Shown here: positions 32,780 through 41,613 of the stretch, one piece after another | Layout: each line of letters opens with the position of its first letter | Position numbering within the stretch: the first letter of the stretch is position 1 | NCBI GenBank assembly: GCA_023416655.1 | Contig: JAEZHK010000039.1 | Location: 1-64,000, forward strand | Direction: 5' to 3' | DNA length: 64,000 bases | Source of the DNA: Bacillota bacterium | Lineage (GTDB): Bacteria; Bacillota; Clostridia; Christensenellales; Aristaeellaceae | Position numbers and translations under genes: made by a program | Notes under the pieces: generated by a model | What the model saw: only the letters and a program-made list of their open reading frames with translations | Told to the model about the DNA's origin: nothing | Database searches by the model: none

Positions 32780-33145
32780 ATGCGGGCTTGTTTGATCATC
32801 GGAATGGGCGGATTTCTAGGAACCCTGTGCCGCTACCTGCTCTCGCTGATCCCGCTTGCGGACAAAACCGGCTTTCCGATCATTACGCTGGCGATCAACG
32901 TGCTCGGCGCGTTTGTCATCGGCATCCTCGCCGGGCTTTCCGCAAAGTACACAGGCGCGAACGCCGACCTGATGGCGTTTCTCCGGGTGGGCGTCTGCGG
33001 CGGCTTCACCACGTTTTCCACCTTTGCGCTGGAGATCACCAACCTGTTCGGATCGGGCAGGGCGTGGGCGGGCGCAACGTACATACTGTTCAGCCTGATC
33101 CTGGGCGTCGCCGCGGTGCTGGCGGGCAGGGCGATCGCGGCTTAG
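32780..33145 (+). CDS. crcB: Fluoride channel CrcB/Fluc
   Basis: 121 residues, four helices. Family marks: GGFLGTLCRYLLS, INVLGAFVIGIL (with the conserved Asn), and GVCGGFTTFSTFALE (the phenylalanine track and TM3 break). Exports fluoride as an antiparallel dimer; here a single gene, so a homodimer. GGGAGGAA precedes ATG. Co-transcribed with an MFS transporter 32 bases later. Confidence 0.95.
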   Translation: MRACLIIGMGGFLGTLCRYLLSLIPLADKTGFPIITLAINVLGAFVIGILAGLSAKYTGANADLMAFLRVGVCGGFTTFSTFALEITNLFGSGRAWAGATYILFSLILGVAAVLAGRAIAA

Positions 33146-33177
33146 GCCCCAACTACATTTACAGGAAGTGAAACGGC

Positions 33178-34377
33178 ATGAAAAAGGAACGCAGGCATAT
33201 GTCCGCTGCGATGTCGTTCATCCTGATGATGGGCGTCGTCGCGCTGTTTTCCGACATGACGCACGAGGGCGCGCGCAGCGTCTTGGGGGCATACCTGGGC
33301 GTGGCCGGCGCGTCCGCCGCGGTGATCGGGTTTGTCTCCGGGCTCGGCGAGTTCGTCGGCTATTCGCTAAGGCTTCTGACGGGCATCATTACCGACCGGA
33401 CGAAGAAATACTGGCTGCTCACCATCCTGGGGTACGCCGTCGATGTGCTCGCGATCCCGGCGTTGGCGCTGGTGCCGGAAAACGGCTGGGTTCTCGCCTG
33501 CGCGCTGATCGTGCTCGAACGCGTGGGCAAGGCCATCAAGAAGCCCGCGAAGAACACGCTCATCTCGTTCGCCGCGTCCGAGGAGGGCGCGGGCAAGGGC
33601 TTCGCGATCCAGGAATTCGTCGATCAGATCGGCGCGTTCCTGGGGCCGGTGATCCTGTTTTTCGTTCTTCTGGTCAAGCGGGACGGGAACCAGCTGGACG
33701 CGTACCGGCTGTGCTTCCTGGTATTGGGCGTCCCGGCGCTGATCACGATCGCGCTGCTCTTCTTCGCCCGGCGCAAGTTCCCGCACCCGGAGTATTTTGA
33801 AAAGGCGGCGGACGAAAAAACGCCCTTCCGGGCGAACGCGGGGTTTTGGATCTACATCGCGGGCATCTGCTGTCTGGCCTTCGGGTTCATCGACTTCCCG
33901 CTGATCACACTGCACGTCTCCCGGACTGCGCTGGTGGACGCCGACACGCTGCCGCTTCTCTACGCGGGCGCGATGGTCGTGGACGCGTTCGCGGCGCTGT
34001 GGTTCGGCTTCCTGTTTGACAAGCGCGGCATCAGGGTCCTGATGCTCTCCACCGCGATTTCAGCCGGTTCGGCGGTGTGCATATTCGGCCTGACGAACCT
34101 CTGGGCGACGATGCTGGGCGTCCTCTTGTGGGGCGTCGGCATGGGCGCGCAGGAGTCCGTTTTGAAATCCGTCGTCAGCCGCATCGTCCCCAAGGCAAAT
34201 CGCGCGGCGGGCTTTGGCGTGTTTGAAACCGCTTTCGGCGCGGCCTGGTTTGCGGGGAGCCTGCTGACGGGCGCGCTCTATGACATATCGAAGCCATGGA
34301 TGATCGCCGTGTCGGTCGTCATGCAACTCGCCGCCATCCCGATCTTTTACCGGATATCGCGATCCGAATCCAGGTGA
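33178..34377 (+). CDS. MFS transporter, fluoride-operon associated
   Basis: 399 residues, about 12 membrane helices in two halves. SDMTHEGARSVLGAYL in helix 1 and the helix 2-3 loop GIITDRTKKY fit the major facilitator fold; the closest general type is the drug/metabolite exporters with a DMT.EG start. AGGAAGTG precedes ATG 33178. Because it lies behind the riboswitch and crcB without its own promoter, it is presumably fluoride-induced; whether it moves fluoride or something else is unknown. Confidence 0.75.
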   Translation: MKKERRHMSAAMSFILMMGVVALFSDMTHEGARSVLGAYLGVAGASAAVIGFVSGLGEFVGYSLRLLTGIITDRTKKYWLLTILGYAVDVLAIPALALVPENGWVLACALIVLERVGKAIKKPAKNTLISFAASEEGAGKGFAIQEFVDQIGAFLGPVILFFVLLVKRDGNQLDAYRLCFLVLGVPALITIALLFFARRKFPHPEYFEKAADEKTPFRANAGFWIYIAGICCLAFGFIDFPLITLHVSRTALVDADTLPLLYAGAMVVDAFAALWFGFLFDKRGIRVLMLSTAISAGSAVCIFGLTNLWATMLGVLLWGVGMGAQESVLKSVVSRIVPKANRAAGFGVFETAFGAAWFAGSLLTGALYDISKPWMIAVSVVMQLAAIPIFYRISRSESR

Positions 34378-34480
34378 ACCAGACGCTATCGCATTGATCC
34401 ACATCTCAATCGGGCAAAGTAACGCCCCCTCAACCATATCGCCCGCCCCTCTCCCCCTCTGAATTTTTTTGTGCTGCCTA

Positions 34481-34529
34481 TTGACATTTTAACTACTGCG
34501 TGCTACGATGTACCGGTAGTAAGTACTAC
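34481..34529 (+). promoter_or_regulatory. PadR operon promoter with palindromic operator
   Basis: TTGACA (34481-34486), 17-base spacer, TACGAT (34504-34509), then the perfect dyad GTAGTAAGTACTAC (34516-34529) over the likely start of transcription. A probable autoregulatory site for the PadR protein. Confidence 0.75.
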
Positions 34530-34564
34530 TGCATATCAGCAGCGCTAACTAGAGGTGGTGTGAC

Positions 34565-34888
34565 ATGGAGAACCTGACCGAAATGCTGAAGGGCGTGTTG
34601 GAGGGCTGCGTCCTCGAAATCATCAGCCGGGGGGATACCTACGGCTATGAGATCACCCGCAGGCTGAACGCACTGGGCTTTGCCGACGTGGTGGAGGGAA
34701 CGGTGTACACCATCCTGCTCCGGCTCGAAAAGAACAATCTGGTGGAGATCACCCGAAAGTCCTCCGACATGGGGCCGCCGCGCAAGTTTTTCGCGCTCAA
34801 CGACGCGGGGCGTGAGGAACTGAAGAAGTTCTGGGAAAAATGGGATTTTGTCGCGTCGAAAATCAACCAGCTGAAGGAGGAGCAATAA
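34565..34888 (+). CDS. PadR-family transcriptional regulator
   Basis: 107 residues, winged helix (DTYGYEITRRL, GTVYTILLRLEKNNLVEI, GPPRKFFALNDAGREEL) with a short C-terminal helix for dimerisation. GAGGTGGTG precedes ATG. First gene of a four-gene operon with a DUF1048 protein and an ABC exporter, the usual layout in which PadR represses the exporter until a drug or metabolite binds. Confidence 0.92.
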   Translation: MENLTEMLKGVLEGCVLEIISRGDTYGYEITRRLNALGFADVVEGTVYTILLRLEKNNLVEITRKSSDMGPPRKFFALNDAGREELKKFWEKWDFVASKINQLKEEQ

Positions 34889-34889
34889 A

Positions 34890-35261
34890 ATGTCTGGTTT
34901 TTTCGATGACTATTTCAACATCAAAAAGATGATTGAGAGCAAGCGCGAGTACAGGCAGCAAATGGCGCGGGTGGATGCGCTGCCGGAAGACTATCAATAC
35001 GTATTCAAGAAAATCCAGAGCCACATGTGGATGTTCGCGGCAGGTTCCGGCTTTGACATGCTGAAGATCCATTACGACCTGATCGAACTGTTCGAGGCCG
35101 GCGCGGCGGACGGCAAGCGGGTTCTGGAGATCACCGGCGAGGACGTGGCCTCGTTCTGCGACGAACTCTTGCGCAGCGCCAGGACATACACGGAAAACTG
35201 GCGCGAGGCGCTCAACCGCGACATCCAGAAAAAATTCGGAAAGGAGAGGGATTCAAAATGA
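34890..35261 (+). CDS. DUF1048 family protein
   Basis: 123 residues, mostly helical, soluble (KKMIESKREYRQQMARVDALPEDYQYVFKKIQSHMW...). DUF1048 proteins are commonly encoded right after PadR regulators; function unsettled. Stop overlaps the ABC ATPase start by four bases. Confidence 0.85.
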   Translation: MSGFFDDYFNIKKMIESKREYRQQMARVDALPEDYQYVFKKIQSHMWMFAAGSGFDMLKIHYDLIELFEAGAADGKRVLEITGEDVASFCDELLRSARTYTENWREALNRDIQKKFGKERDSK

Positions 35262-36019
35262 CGGAAGCCGCAATCCACGTGGAGAGCCTCAGGAAATCTT
35301 TCAAAGATACGAAAGTATTGAAAGGCGTCGATTTTACGGTGCGGCGCGGCGAGATTTTCGCGCTGCTCGGCTCAAACGGCGCGGGCAAGACGACGATCAT
35401 CAGAATCCTTTCGACGCTTCTGAAGCCGGACGGCGGAACGGCGCGAATCTGCGGCTTTGACACGACGCGCCAGCCGGAAAAGGTGCGCGAGAACATCAGC
35501 CTCACGGGGCAGTTCGCTGCCGTTGACGGCATGCTCACCGGGCGTGAAAACCTCCTGCTGATTGCCAAACTGCGCGGTGTCTCAAATGCCAGGCAAACAG
35601 CGGATCACCTGCTTGAACGCTTCGGGCTGAAAGACGCTGCGAACCGGCGGGCCGACACGTATTCCGGCGGCATGACGCGGCGTCTCGATATTGCGATGAG
35701 CCTCGTCGGAACGCCCGCCGTCATCTTCCTCGACGAGCCGACGACGGGGCTTGACCCGGAAGCGCGGCTGGAGGTTTGGAAAACCGTCAAGGCGCTGGCG
35801 GAGGGCGGCAAAACCATCCTGCTCACAACGCAGCACTTGGAAGAGGCGGAACAGCTCGCCGATAAAATCGCTATCCTTCACGGCGGCAGAATTATTGCCA
35901 GCGGGACGCTTGAAGAACTCAAAAAACTGTTCCCGCCCGTCAAAGTTGAGTACGTTGAAAAGCAGCCGACATTGGAGGATATCTTCCTCGCCATCATTGG
36001 CAAGAAGGAGGCGGTGTAA
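35258..36019 (+). CDS. ABC exporter ATPase, DrrA-like
   Basis: 253 residues. Walker A GSNGAGKTT (~36-44), Q-loop SLTGQFAAVD, signature YSGGMTRR, Walker B VIFLDEPTTGLD, H-loop TTQH. The SGGMTRRLD and C-terminal tail are of the daunorubicin-resistance (DrrA) group. Drives the permease encoded immediately after. Confidence 0.93.
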   Translation: MTEAAIHVESLRKSFKDTKVLKGVDFTVRRGEIFALLGSNGAGKTTIIRILSTLLKPDGGTARICGFDTTRQPEKVRENISLTGQFAAVDGMLTGRENLLLIAKLRGVSNARQTADHLLERFGLKDAANRRADTYSGGMTRRLDIAMSLVGTPAVIFLDEPTTGLDPEARLEVWKTVKALAEGGKTILLTTQHLEEAEQLADKIAILHGGRIIASGTLEELKKLFPPVKVEYVEKQPTLEDIFLAIIGKKEAV

Positions 36020-36772
36020 ATGAGGCACACATTCACCCTGTTCGGACGCTCCATGCGCCATATCCTGCGCAGCCCAGACACGATCATCACGGTGGCGATC
36101 ATGCCGATCATGATGATGATGCTGTTCGTCTACGTGTTCGGCGGTGCGATCAAAATGAGCCTGGGCGAAAACGTGAACTATGTGAACTATATGCTGCCGG
36201 GTATCTTGTTGATGGCCATCGCCAGCGGCATATCCTACACCGCTTATCGGATTTTCAGGGATGTGCAGGGAGGGCTTTTCGCGCGGTTCAATTCCATGCC
36301 CATCCAGCGCTCCTCGATGCTGTGGGGGCATGTGCTGACCTCGCTTGTCTCCAATGCGCTTTCGGTCGTTGTGATCCTGCTGATTGCCCTTGCGATTGGT
36401 TTTCGTCCCAGCGCGGGCATCCTGTCATGGCTTGCCGTAACGGGGATCCTGGCCCTGTTCACGCTGGCGCTGACATGGGTCGCGGTCCTGCCGGGCCTCA
36501 CGGCAAAAACCATGGAAGGCGCGACCGCGTTCTCTTACCCGATCATCTTCCTGCCTTTTATCAGCTCCGCTTTTTCCCCGACCGAAACCATGCCCGCCGC
36601 CGTCCGCGCGTTTGCCGAAAATCAGCCCGTATCCGCAATCGTTGAGACAGTGCGCGCACTTATGAACTCCGAGCCTGTCGGAAACGGCATCTGGGTTGCC
36701 CTGGCGTGGTGCGTCGGGATCATGGCCGTGGCCTGGTTCTTCGCGATGAGGGTGTATAAACGGCAAGCCTAG
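36020..36772 (+). CDS. ABC-2 type exporter permease, DrrB-like
   Basis: 250 residues, six membrane helices (~24-44, 57-78, 103-125, 134-158, 166-186, 222-243), with the amphipathic N-terminal RSMRHILRSPDTI helix. Forms the membrane part of a drug/lipid exporter with the preceding ATPase; starts on the base after its stop. Confidence 0.9.
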   Translation: MRHTFTLFGRSMRHILRSPDTIITVAIMPIMMMMLFVYVFGGAIKMSLGENVNYVNYMLPGILLMAIASGISYTAYRIFRDVQGGLFARFNSMPIQRSSMLWGHVLTSLVSNALSVVVILLIALAIGFRPSAGILSWLAVTGILALFTLALTWVAVLPGLTAKTMEGATAFSYPIIFLPFISSAFSPTETMPAAVRAFAENQPVSAIVETVRALMNSEPVGNGIWVALAWCVGIMAVAWFFAMRVYKRQA

Positions 36773-36785
36773 CTGAATCGGACAA

Positions 36786-36822
36786 TGCGCCGCGCCGGGT
36801 TTATCGGCGCGGCGCAGATTTT
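36786..36822 (+). terminator. Terminator of the PadR-ABC operon
   Basis: TGCGCCGCGCC (36786-36796) with GGCGCGGCGCA (36806-36816), then GATTTTTATT. Confidence 0.9.
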
Positions 36823-36872
36823 TATTCATGGGGCCATGACTCCTTCGCACCAGCGTCTTCAGGCTTGCCAGG

Positions 36873-37022
36873 GTTCGAGTGTCATAAGGTATACGGGCCC
36901 TCTGACGCCGGACGTCTGACAGGATCAAGTGTCACGAGCTGCATGGGCCCTCTGACGCCAGACGTCTAGCAGGATCGAGTGTCACAAGGTACACGGGCCC
37001 TCTGGCGCCGGACGGCTGAGGC
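36873..37022 (-). repeat. Three 50-bp tandem units at the 3' end of the GH106 gene
   Basis: Units at 36873-36922, 36923-36972 and 36973-37022 share GAGTGTCA...GGGCCCTCTGACGCCGGACG. Because 50 is not a multiple of three, each unit is read in another frame on the minus strand; the GH106 stop codon falls in the second. The outermost unit would read ...VYLMTLEPWQA and a stop, which looks like the original end of the protein. Confidence 0.85.
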
Positions 37023-39649
37023 TCCTTGATCGCCGCGCGCTCTTTTCCTGCGTACAGCCTGCGCCTTCGGATATCACCGATGATGTTGGCGAAGTACGGC
37101 CAGCGCATATCGACCATGTCCTCCGCCTCCGGCTCCGCCTGGTCCGAATCGATCACATGGTTGATCCATGTGTTGACGGCGCGAAGCGTCAGCCGGTGAG
37201 CGCCCTTTTTCACCACGCCGAGCGGCGCGCGAAGCGGCGCTTTCCAGAGGGACGAGATGCACACGCCATCCAGCAGCACGTCGCAGCAGCAGTCAAGCTG
37301 TGTAAGTTCTACGAAGAGGGCCCGGTCCTCGTCCAGTTCGAAATCCGCGCGATACTCGCCGTCGCCGCTGTAAAACCGCGTCTTTTCGTATTGTTCCCAT
37401 CCCACCGGATCCTCGAGGCCTTCCGCGATAAGCTCGTCGCCAACCTCAAGCGTCCAGCCGGTCACACGCAGTACCCTATGGTAAACATCGGCAAGGCGGG
37501 ACGCGAGGCCCGGTTCCCCCGTGATCAATACCAGCGACTGGTTGGGTTCAAATTCAATCTCAAGGCGCGTGCGGCTGCCCGCGTTCGCAAGCGAAACCGG
37601 CGCGCAGTCCAGCATATCCATCGGGTCGTAGAGCCGGACGTCATCGCACGCCCGCAGGGTCAGCGCCACACGCCGCGCGTTCGCGGAGATGTTCGCGATG
37701 AAGTAGACGTCCTGCCCGTCCACGCGGCGGTGAATGAAGCCCACGTCCCGCGCGTCCTCGCCTTCAACCACAAGGTCGGGTTCCAGCGCCCCGCGAAGCG
37801 CCGCGATCAGCCCTTCGCCGCGATCCGGCGCGACCCGCGCGTTTTTCAGCGAAGCCATCGCGCGCCGCACCGCTTCCCCGTTCTCCTCCCGGTGCATCAG
37901 CCCGCAACCGCTAGACGGAAGGTTTCCGCACGAGATGACCGCGACGCCCGCTTCGTCCATCCGCGCGATCGCCCGCGCCGTCTCCGCCGGCAGGCGCGTA
38001 CATCCGACGAGCAGAAGCGCCCTGTACCGGTTTTCGCCGATTTTGAGCGCGCCGCCTTCCAACACGCCCTTGTCGCACAGCGACTCGTCATTGACGTAGG
38101 TAAACCAGTAGCCCGCGCGTTGCAGCGCGTTCACGGTGTCCTTGCCGACATAGTCCTCCACGCGTAGCGCCATGTGCAATTCCGCCATCGGCGAATCCGA
38201 CCAGATGTCGGCGGCTGGGATGTAAACCATAACCTCGCTCACCGCCGGGCCGCCCCGCATCAGCGAGCACACCCGATGCATGTAGGCGGACAGCTCCGGG
38301 TAGAAGCGCCACCAGGTGTTGTTCGGGTTCAGCATGGACGAGGCGTAGAAATTCCAGCCCGGCTTCCCGGCGCGCTCAGGCGAGTAGGAAAAGCCGTGGT
38401 TTACGATCATCTGGATGCCGTCGATGACGATGGCGTCAAAGGCGCGCTTGACCATCTCCGGGGTTTCCAAAAACCTCGGAGCGCGCAGCCAGGTAAAGCT
38501 CTCGTTCGAAACGATGGGCTTATCGTAGCAGAGCCCCGCCGACACCGCCAGCCTTCGGTGCACCGTGTTGACCACGTAGCGGTCGTGCAGGCCGAAGGTC
38601 TCGCCCTCCGGAATGTCGGCGGAGGCGTATGCCTTCAAAATGTCCGCCCAGATGCCGTGGGCTTGGGTCCGGGACGTGACGCCCCAGCCCTTGCACCAGT
38701 CGGTGAAATTGTCAAAGAACCCCTCCAGCGTCAGCTCGGAGAAGGTTTTGAAGTAATCGTAGCGGACGGGCTTCGTGACAGGCTCCATATCGCCCCACAG
38801 CGCGGGCAGGTAAGGCGCGAGGTCATACCCCCGGCGCTTTTGAAATTCCGAAAGCATGGGCTTTGTCCAGTTGCAGCCGCCCAGCTCTATGGAATCGCAG
38901 AAAAAGGACCGTATGCGGCCCCGCCCCAGCCGCCCGATCAGCGCGTCGCCCATCGTGCGGAAGTAGAAGTCTGCGACGTCCTTCCGGCAATGGTCGATGG
39001 CCAGCCCCTGCATGTTGGGCGCGGGCTTGCCGATATTCTGCTTGTACTTCTGCACCACGAAGGTGAAGACCCTGTGCGGCCCTTCCGGGATGGCGACTTC
39101 CAGCTTGCTGCCCCAGCGCCAGGTTTCGATGAACGTGGGCAGGACGCAGTCCGTAATGTCCCGCGCAGTTTCCGCGTCCAGCACGCCATCCCGCGCGCGA
39201 CAGAGCACGACCCGCTCGATCTCGCCCGGCAGCACGCAGGTGTAGTCGAAGGAAAACACACACGGGCCGGTCACGTCGTGGCTTAGCGGCACCAAAATGT
39301 CCGGTGCCATCGTATCCTCGACGAACGAGCCGCCGAACGGCCAGCCGGAGCCAAGCGTCAGGTCGACGTCGATGTCCAATTCCTTGGCGCAGGAAAGCGT
39401 GAAGTCCAGGATCTTAAAAAACTGCGGCGAAAAGAAGTCCGTGTGCACCTGCGCGGCGGAAGGGTCGTCAAAGTCCAGCGGGTAGATGAACTGGATCTCG
39501 ACGCCGCCGATGCCCGCATCCCGCATGGCCTCGAGCTGCCGCCTGACCTCCCCTTCCTCCACCGCGCCGCCGTACCACCACCACCGGGTGTTGACCCGCG
39601 CCTCGCGGGCGGGGCTTTTCATGCGTCCGATCGCGCCTCGCTCACCCAT
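36932..39649 (-). CDS. GH106-type glycoside hydrolase (alpha-L-rhamnosidase-like)
   Basis: About 905 residues. The start NTRWWWYGGAVEEGEVRRQLEAMRDAGIGGVEIQ, then LGSGWPFGGSFV, FFCDSIELGG, the middle AHGIWADILKAYASADIPEGETF and FYASSMLNPNNTWW are the marks of GH106 enzymes, which release terminal L-rhamnose. No signal peptide, so it should act on imported oligosaccharides. Start: ATG 39649 has AAGGG about eight bases upstream; ATG 39658 overlaps the fucosidase stop. The last ~30 residues come from a frame-changing 50-bp tandem duplication. Last gene of the operon. Confidence 0.8.
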   Translation of the reverse strand: MGERGAIGRMKSPAREARVNTRWWWYGGAVEEGEVRRQLEAMRDAGIGGVEIQFIYPLDFDDPSAAQVHTDFFSPQFFKILDFTLSCAKELDIDVDLTLGSGWPFGGSFVEDTMAPDILVPLSHDVTGPCVFSFDYTCVLPGEIERVVLCRARDGVLDAETARDITDCVLPTFIETWRWGSKLEVAIPEGPHRVFTFVVQKYKQNIGKPAPNMQGLAIDHCRKDVADFYFRTMGDALIGRLGRGRIRSFFCDSIELGGCNWTKPMLSEFQKRRGYDLAPYLPALWGDMEPVTKPVRYDYFKTFSELTLEGFFDNFTDWCKGWGVTSRTQAHGIWADILKAYASADIPEGETFGLHDRYVVNTVHRRLAVSAGLCYDKPIVSNESFTWLRAPRFLETPEMVKRAFDAIVIDGIQMIVNHGFSYSPERAGKPGWNFYASSMLNPNNTWWRFYPELSAYMHRVCSLMRGGPAVSEVMVYIPAADIWSDSPMAELHMALRVEDYVGKDTVNALQRAGYWFTYVNDESLCDKGVLEGGALKIGENRYRALLLVGCTRLPAETARAIARMDEAGVAVISCGNLPSSGCGLMHREENGEAVRRAMASLKNARVAPDRGEGLIAALRGALEPDLVVEGEDARDVGFIHRRVDGQDVYFIANISANARRVALTLRACDDVRLYDPMDMLDCAPVSLANAGSRTRLEIEFEPNQSLVLITGEPGLASRLADVYHRVLRVTGWTLEVGDELIAEGLEDPVGWEQYEKTRFYSGDGEYRADFELDEDRALFVELTQLDCCCDVLLDGVCISSLWKAPLRAPLGVVKKGAHRLTLRAVNTWINHVIDSDQAEPEAEDMVDMRWPYFANIIGDIRRRRLYAGKERAAIKEPQPSGARGPVYLVTLDPARRLASEGPCSS

Positions 39650-39654
39650 GCCGC

Positions 39655-40896
39655 TCATCCCTTGATCGGCTCGAAGGCGACTTCGTCCTCCGCGATCTCG
39701 ACGCAAATGACGGTGTCGATGTCCGCGGGCTTTTCGCCCGGCCACAGGATGCGCCAGCTGTGGTCGCCCTCGCAGGTGACGCGCTCTTTCAGCGTCAGTT
39801 CCCGCCCATCGGCAAGCAGGGTCGCGCGCCGAGGCGTGTTGGCCATGTTGAGCAGGTACACATCCGGCAGGTCCTCGAACACGTGGATGTACAGTTTTCC
39901 GGGTCGCGACGTGAAGTACCCCCAGTCGATGTCATAGGGGTACGTGGGCACCGGCCGCGTACCGTAGATGCTCTCGCCGCACTTTGAAAGAAAATCCCCG
40001 ATGACCGAGAGCACCCGCCCGCTCTCCTCGGGCACACGGCCCGCCGCGTCCGGCCCGATATTTAAAAGGAAATTGCCACCGCGGCTGACCACCTTGACGA
40101 GATTCCGGATCAGCTTCTCCGGGCTCTTCCAGCGCTGGTCGAACCGGCTGAAGCCCCAGGTGTCGTTGATCGTGGCGGGCACCTCGAAATCGCCGGGGTA
40201 TGGCAAGAGCGGGATGAAGTTGTCGCCGGTGGTCATGTAGTCGCCCAGGCCGTTTCCGATGCGCCCGGAGATCAGGCAATCCGGCTGCAGGTGCTTGACC
40301 AGCGCCTTGAGCTCCTCCGACTGGGCTTGGGTCATGCTCATGGGCGTATCAAACCAGATGAGGCCCACGTCGCCGTACTCCGTCAGGAGTTCGGTGATCT
40401 GCGGGATGCACTTATTGTCCAGATAGTTCCGGAAATCCTTGCCCTCGTCCGGAACGCCCTCCTCGATGCCATCCGGGTGGTGCCAGTCCTGCGCCTGCGA
40501 ATAATAGAAGCACAGCTTGAGGCCGTACCGGTCGCAGGCCTCGCGCAGCGCCCGCGCCGGGTCGCGGCCCCAGGGCGTGGCGTCCACCGCGTTGTACCGG
40601 TCGGCTTTCGAGCGGTACATCGCGAAGCCCTCGTGGTGCTTCGCGGTGAAGACGATGTACTTCATGCCGGCGTCCCGCGCGAGGCGCGCGATCGCGTCGG
40701 CGTCAAAGTGGGTCGGGTCAAACTTGGCGGCCAGCTTTTCGTATTCCCCGGCCGGGATTTTGAGGTCGTGCATGATCCACTCGGCGATGTTGTCGGTCTT
40801 TACGCCCTTGTATTCTCCGGCCAGCAGCGCGAACAGGCCCCAGTGAATGAAAAGGCCGAATTTCGCGTCCCGCCACCAGCCCATGCGATTCTCCAT
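39655..40896 (-). CDS. GH29 alpha-L-fucosidase
   Basis: 413 residues. GWWRDAKFGLFIHWGLF, KYIVFTAKHHEGFAMY, and VGLIWFDTPMS, whose aspartate (D183) is the likely nucleophile, are classic GH29 features; a small beta domain follows after ~320. Cleaves terminal L-fucose. Cytoplasmic (no signal peptide). AGGAGGG precedes ATG 40896. It lies between the GntR regulator and the GH106 gene. Confidence 0.92.
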   Translation of the reverse strand: MENRMGWWRDAKFGLFIHWGLFALLAGEYKGVKTDNIAEWIMHDLKIPAGEYEKLAAKFDPTHFDADAIARLARDAGMKYIVFTAKHHEGFAMYRSKADRYNAVDATPWGRDPARALREACDRYGLKLCFYYSQAQDWHHPDGIEEGVPDEGKDFRNYLDNKCIPQITELLTEYGDVGLIWFDTPMSMTQAQSEELKALVKHLQPDCLISGRIGNGLGDYMTTGDNFIPLLPYPGDFEVPATINDTWGFSRFDQRWKSPEKLIRNLVKVVSRGGNFLLNIGPDAAGRVPEESGRVLSVIGDFLSKCGESIYGTRPVPTYPYDIDWGYFTSRPGKLYIHVFEDLPDVYLLNMANTPRRATLLADGRELTLKERVTCEGDHSWRILWPGEKPADIDTVICVEIAEDEVAFEPIKG

Positions 40897-40907
40897 CGGT
40901 TTCCCTC

Positions 40908-41609
40908 CTATGGTTTTACGGAAGGCTCGTCCAGCACCTGCAGGTCGTACATTCGGATGTACTCGTGCGCGGCCAGCGCAAAGCTCAATTTCTTGTCGCG
41001 GAGCGCCTCGGCCATCTCCAGGTGGTACGGCACCGTCTTGATCCACATCGGCACCGCGCCTTCGAAAATGCCCGAATAGTCGTTGAGCGCGTCCACCAGC
41101 GACAGCACCAGCTGCGAGAGCGTACTGCTGCCGCCGCAGTTTAACAGCTGTATGTGAAACGCCCGGTCCAGTTCGATCGAGAAGCTGCCCTCCTCGGCCA
41201 TCGCGTTGAGCCGCCTGCCCAGATCGATCAGCTTTTCCAGCTGCTCCGCCGTCGCGCATTCCGCGGCCCGCCGGATCGCCAGGGATTCCAGCCACATCTT
41301 GATTTCGAGCAGGTCGCGGTAGTCGACGCGCAATAGCTCCATCTGAAGCGGCGGCTCCACCGATTCCCGCCGCACAAACGCGCCTTTTCCCGGCTCGATC
41401 TCGATGACGCCCTCGTTTTTGAGCATGCCCAGCGCCTCGCGCACGGTGTTGCGCCCGGTAGAGAGCCGCTCGGCCAGCGTACGCTCCGATGGCAGCTTGT
41501 CGCCCACGCGCAGGCCCTCCGCGCGGATGTAGCGGCAGATCGCGCTGGATACCCGCACGTGCAGAAGGTCCTTCGAGACCGGCTCGATCCGCTGTTCAGA
41601 CCGCTTCAT
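40908..41609 (-). CDS. GntR-family (FadR subgroup) regulator of the glycan operon
   Basis: 233 residues. Winged HTH at ~15-80 (LRVGDKLPSERTLAERLSTGRNTVREALGMLKNEGVIEIEPGKGAFV) and an all-helical FCD effector domain (~95-225) with the metal-binding Asp/His positions in ELDRAFHIQLL and HLEMAEAL. Encoded inside the operon it probably controls; a matching 17-bp palindrome stands at the operon promoter (46103-46119). The inducer is probably a sugar acid or sugar from the glycan. Confidence 0.9.
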   Translation of the reverse strand: MKRSEQRIEPVSKDLLHVRVSSAICRYIRAEGLRVGDKLPSERTLAERLSTGRNTVREALGMLKNEGVIEIEPGKGAFVRRESVEPPLQMELLRVDYRDLLEIKMWLESLAIRRAAECATAEQLEKLIDLGRRLNAMAEEGSFSIELDRAFHIQLLNCGGSSTLSQLVLSLVDALNDYSGIFEGAVPMWIKTVPYHLEMAEALRDKKLSFALAAHEYIRMYDLQVLDEPSVKP

Positions 41610-41613
41610 GGTT

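Noticed and set aside
36932..39745. Longer GH106 start at 39745
   Set aside because: The extra N-terminus is read from the end of the fucosidase gene and has no ribosome site.
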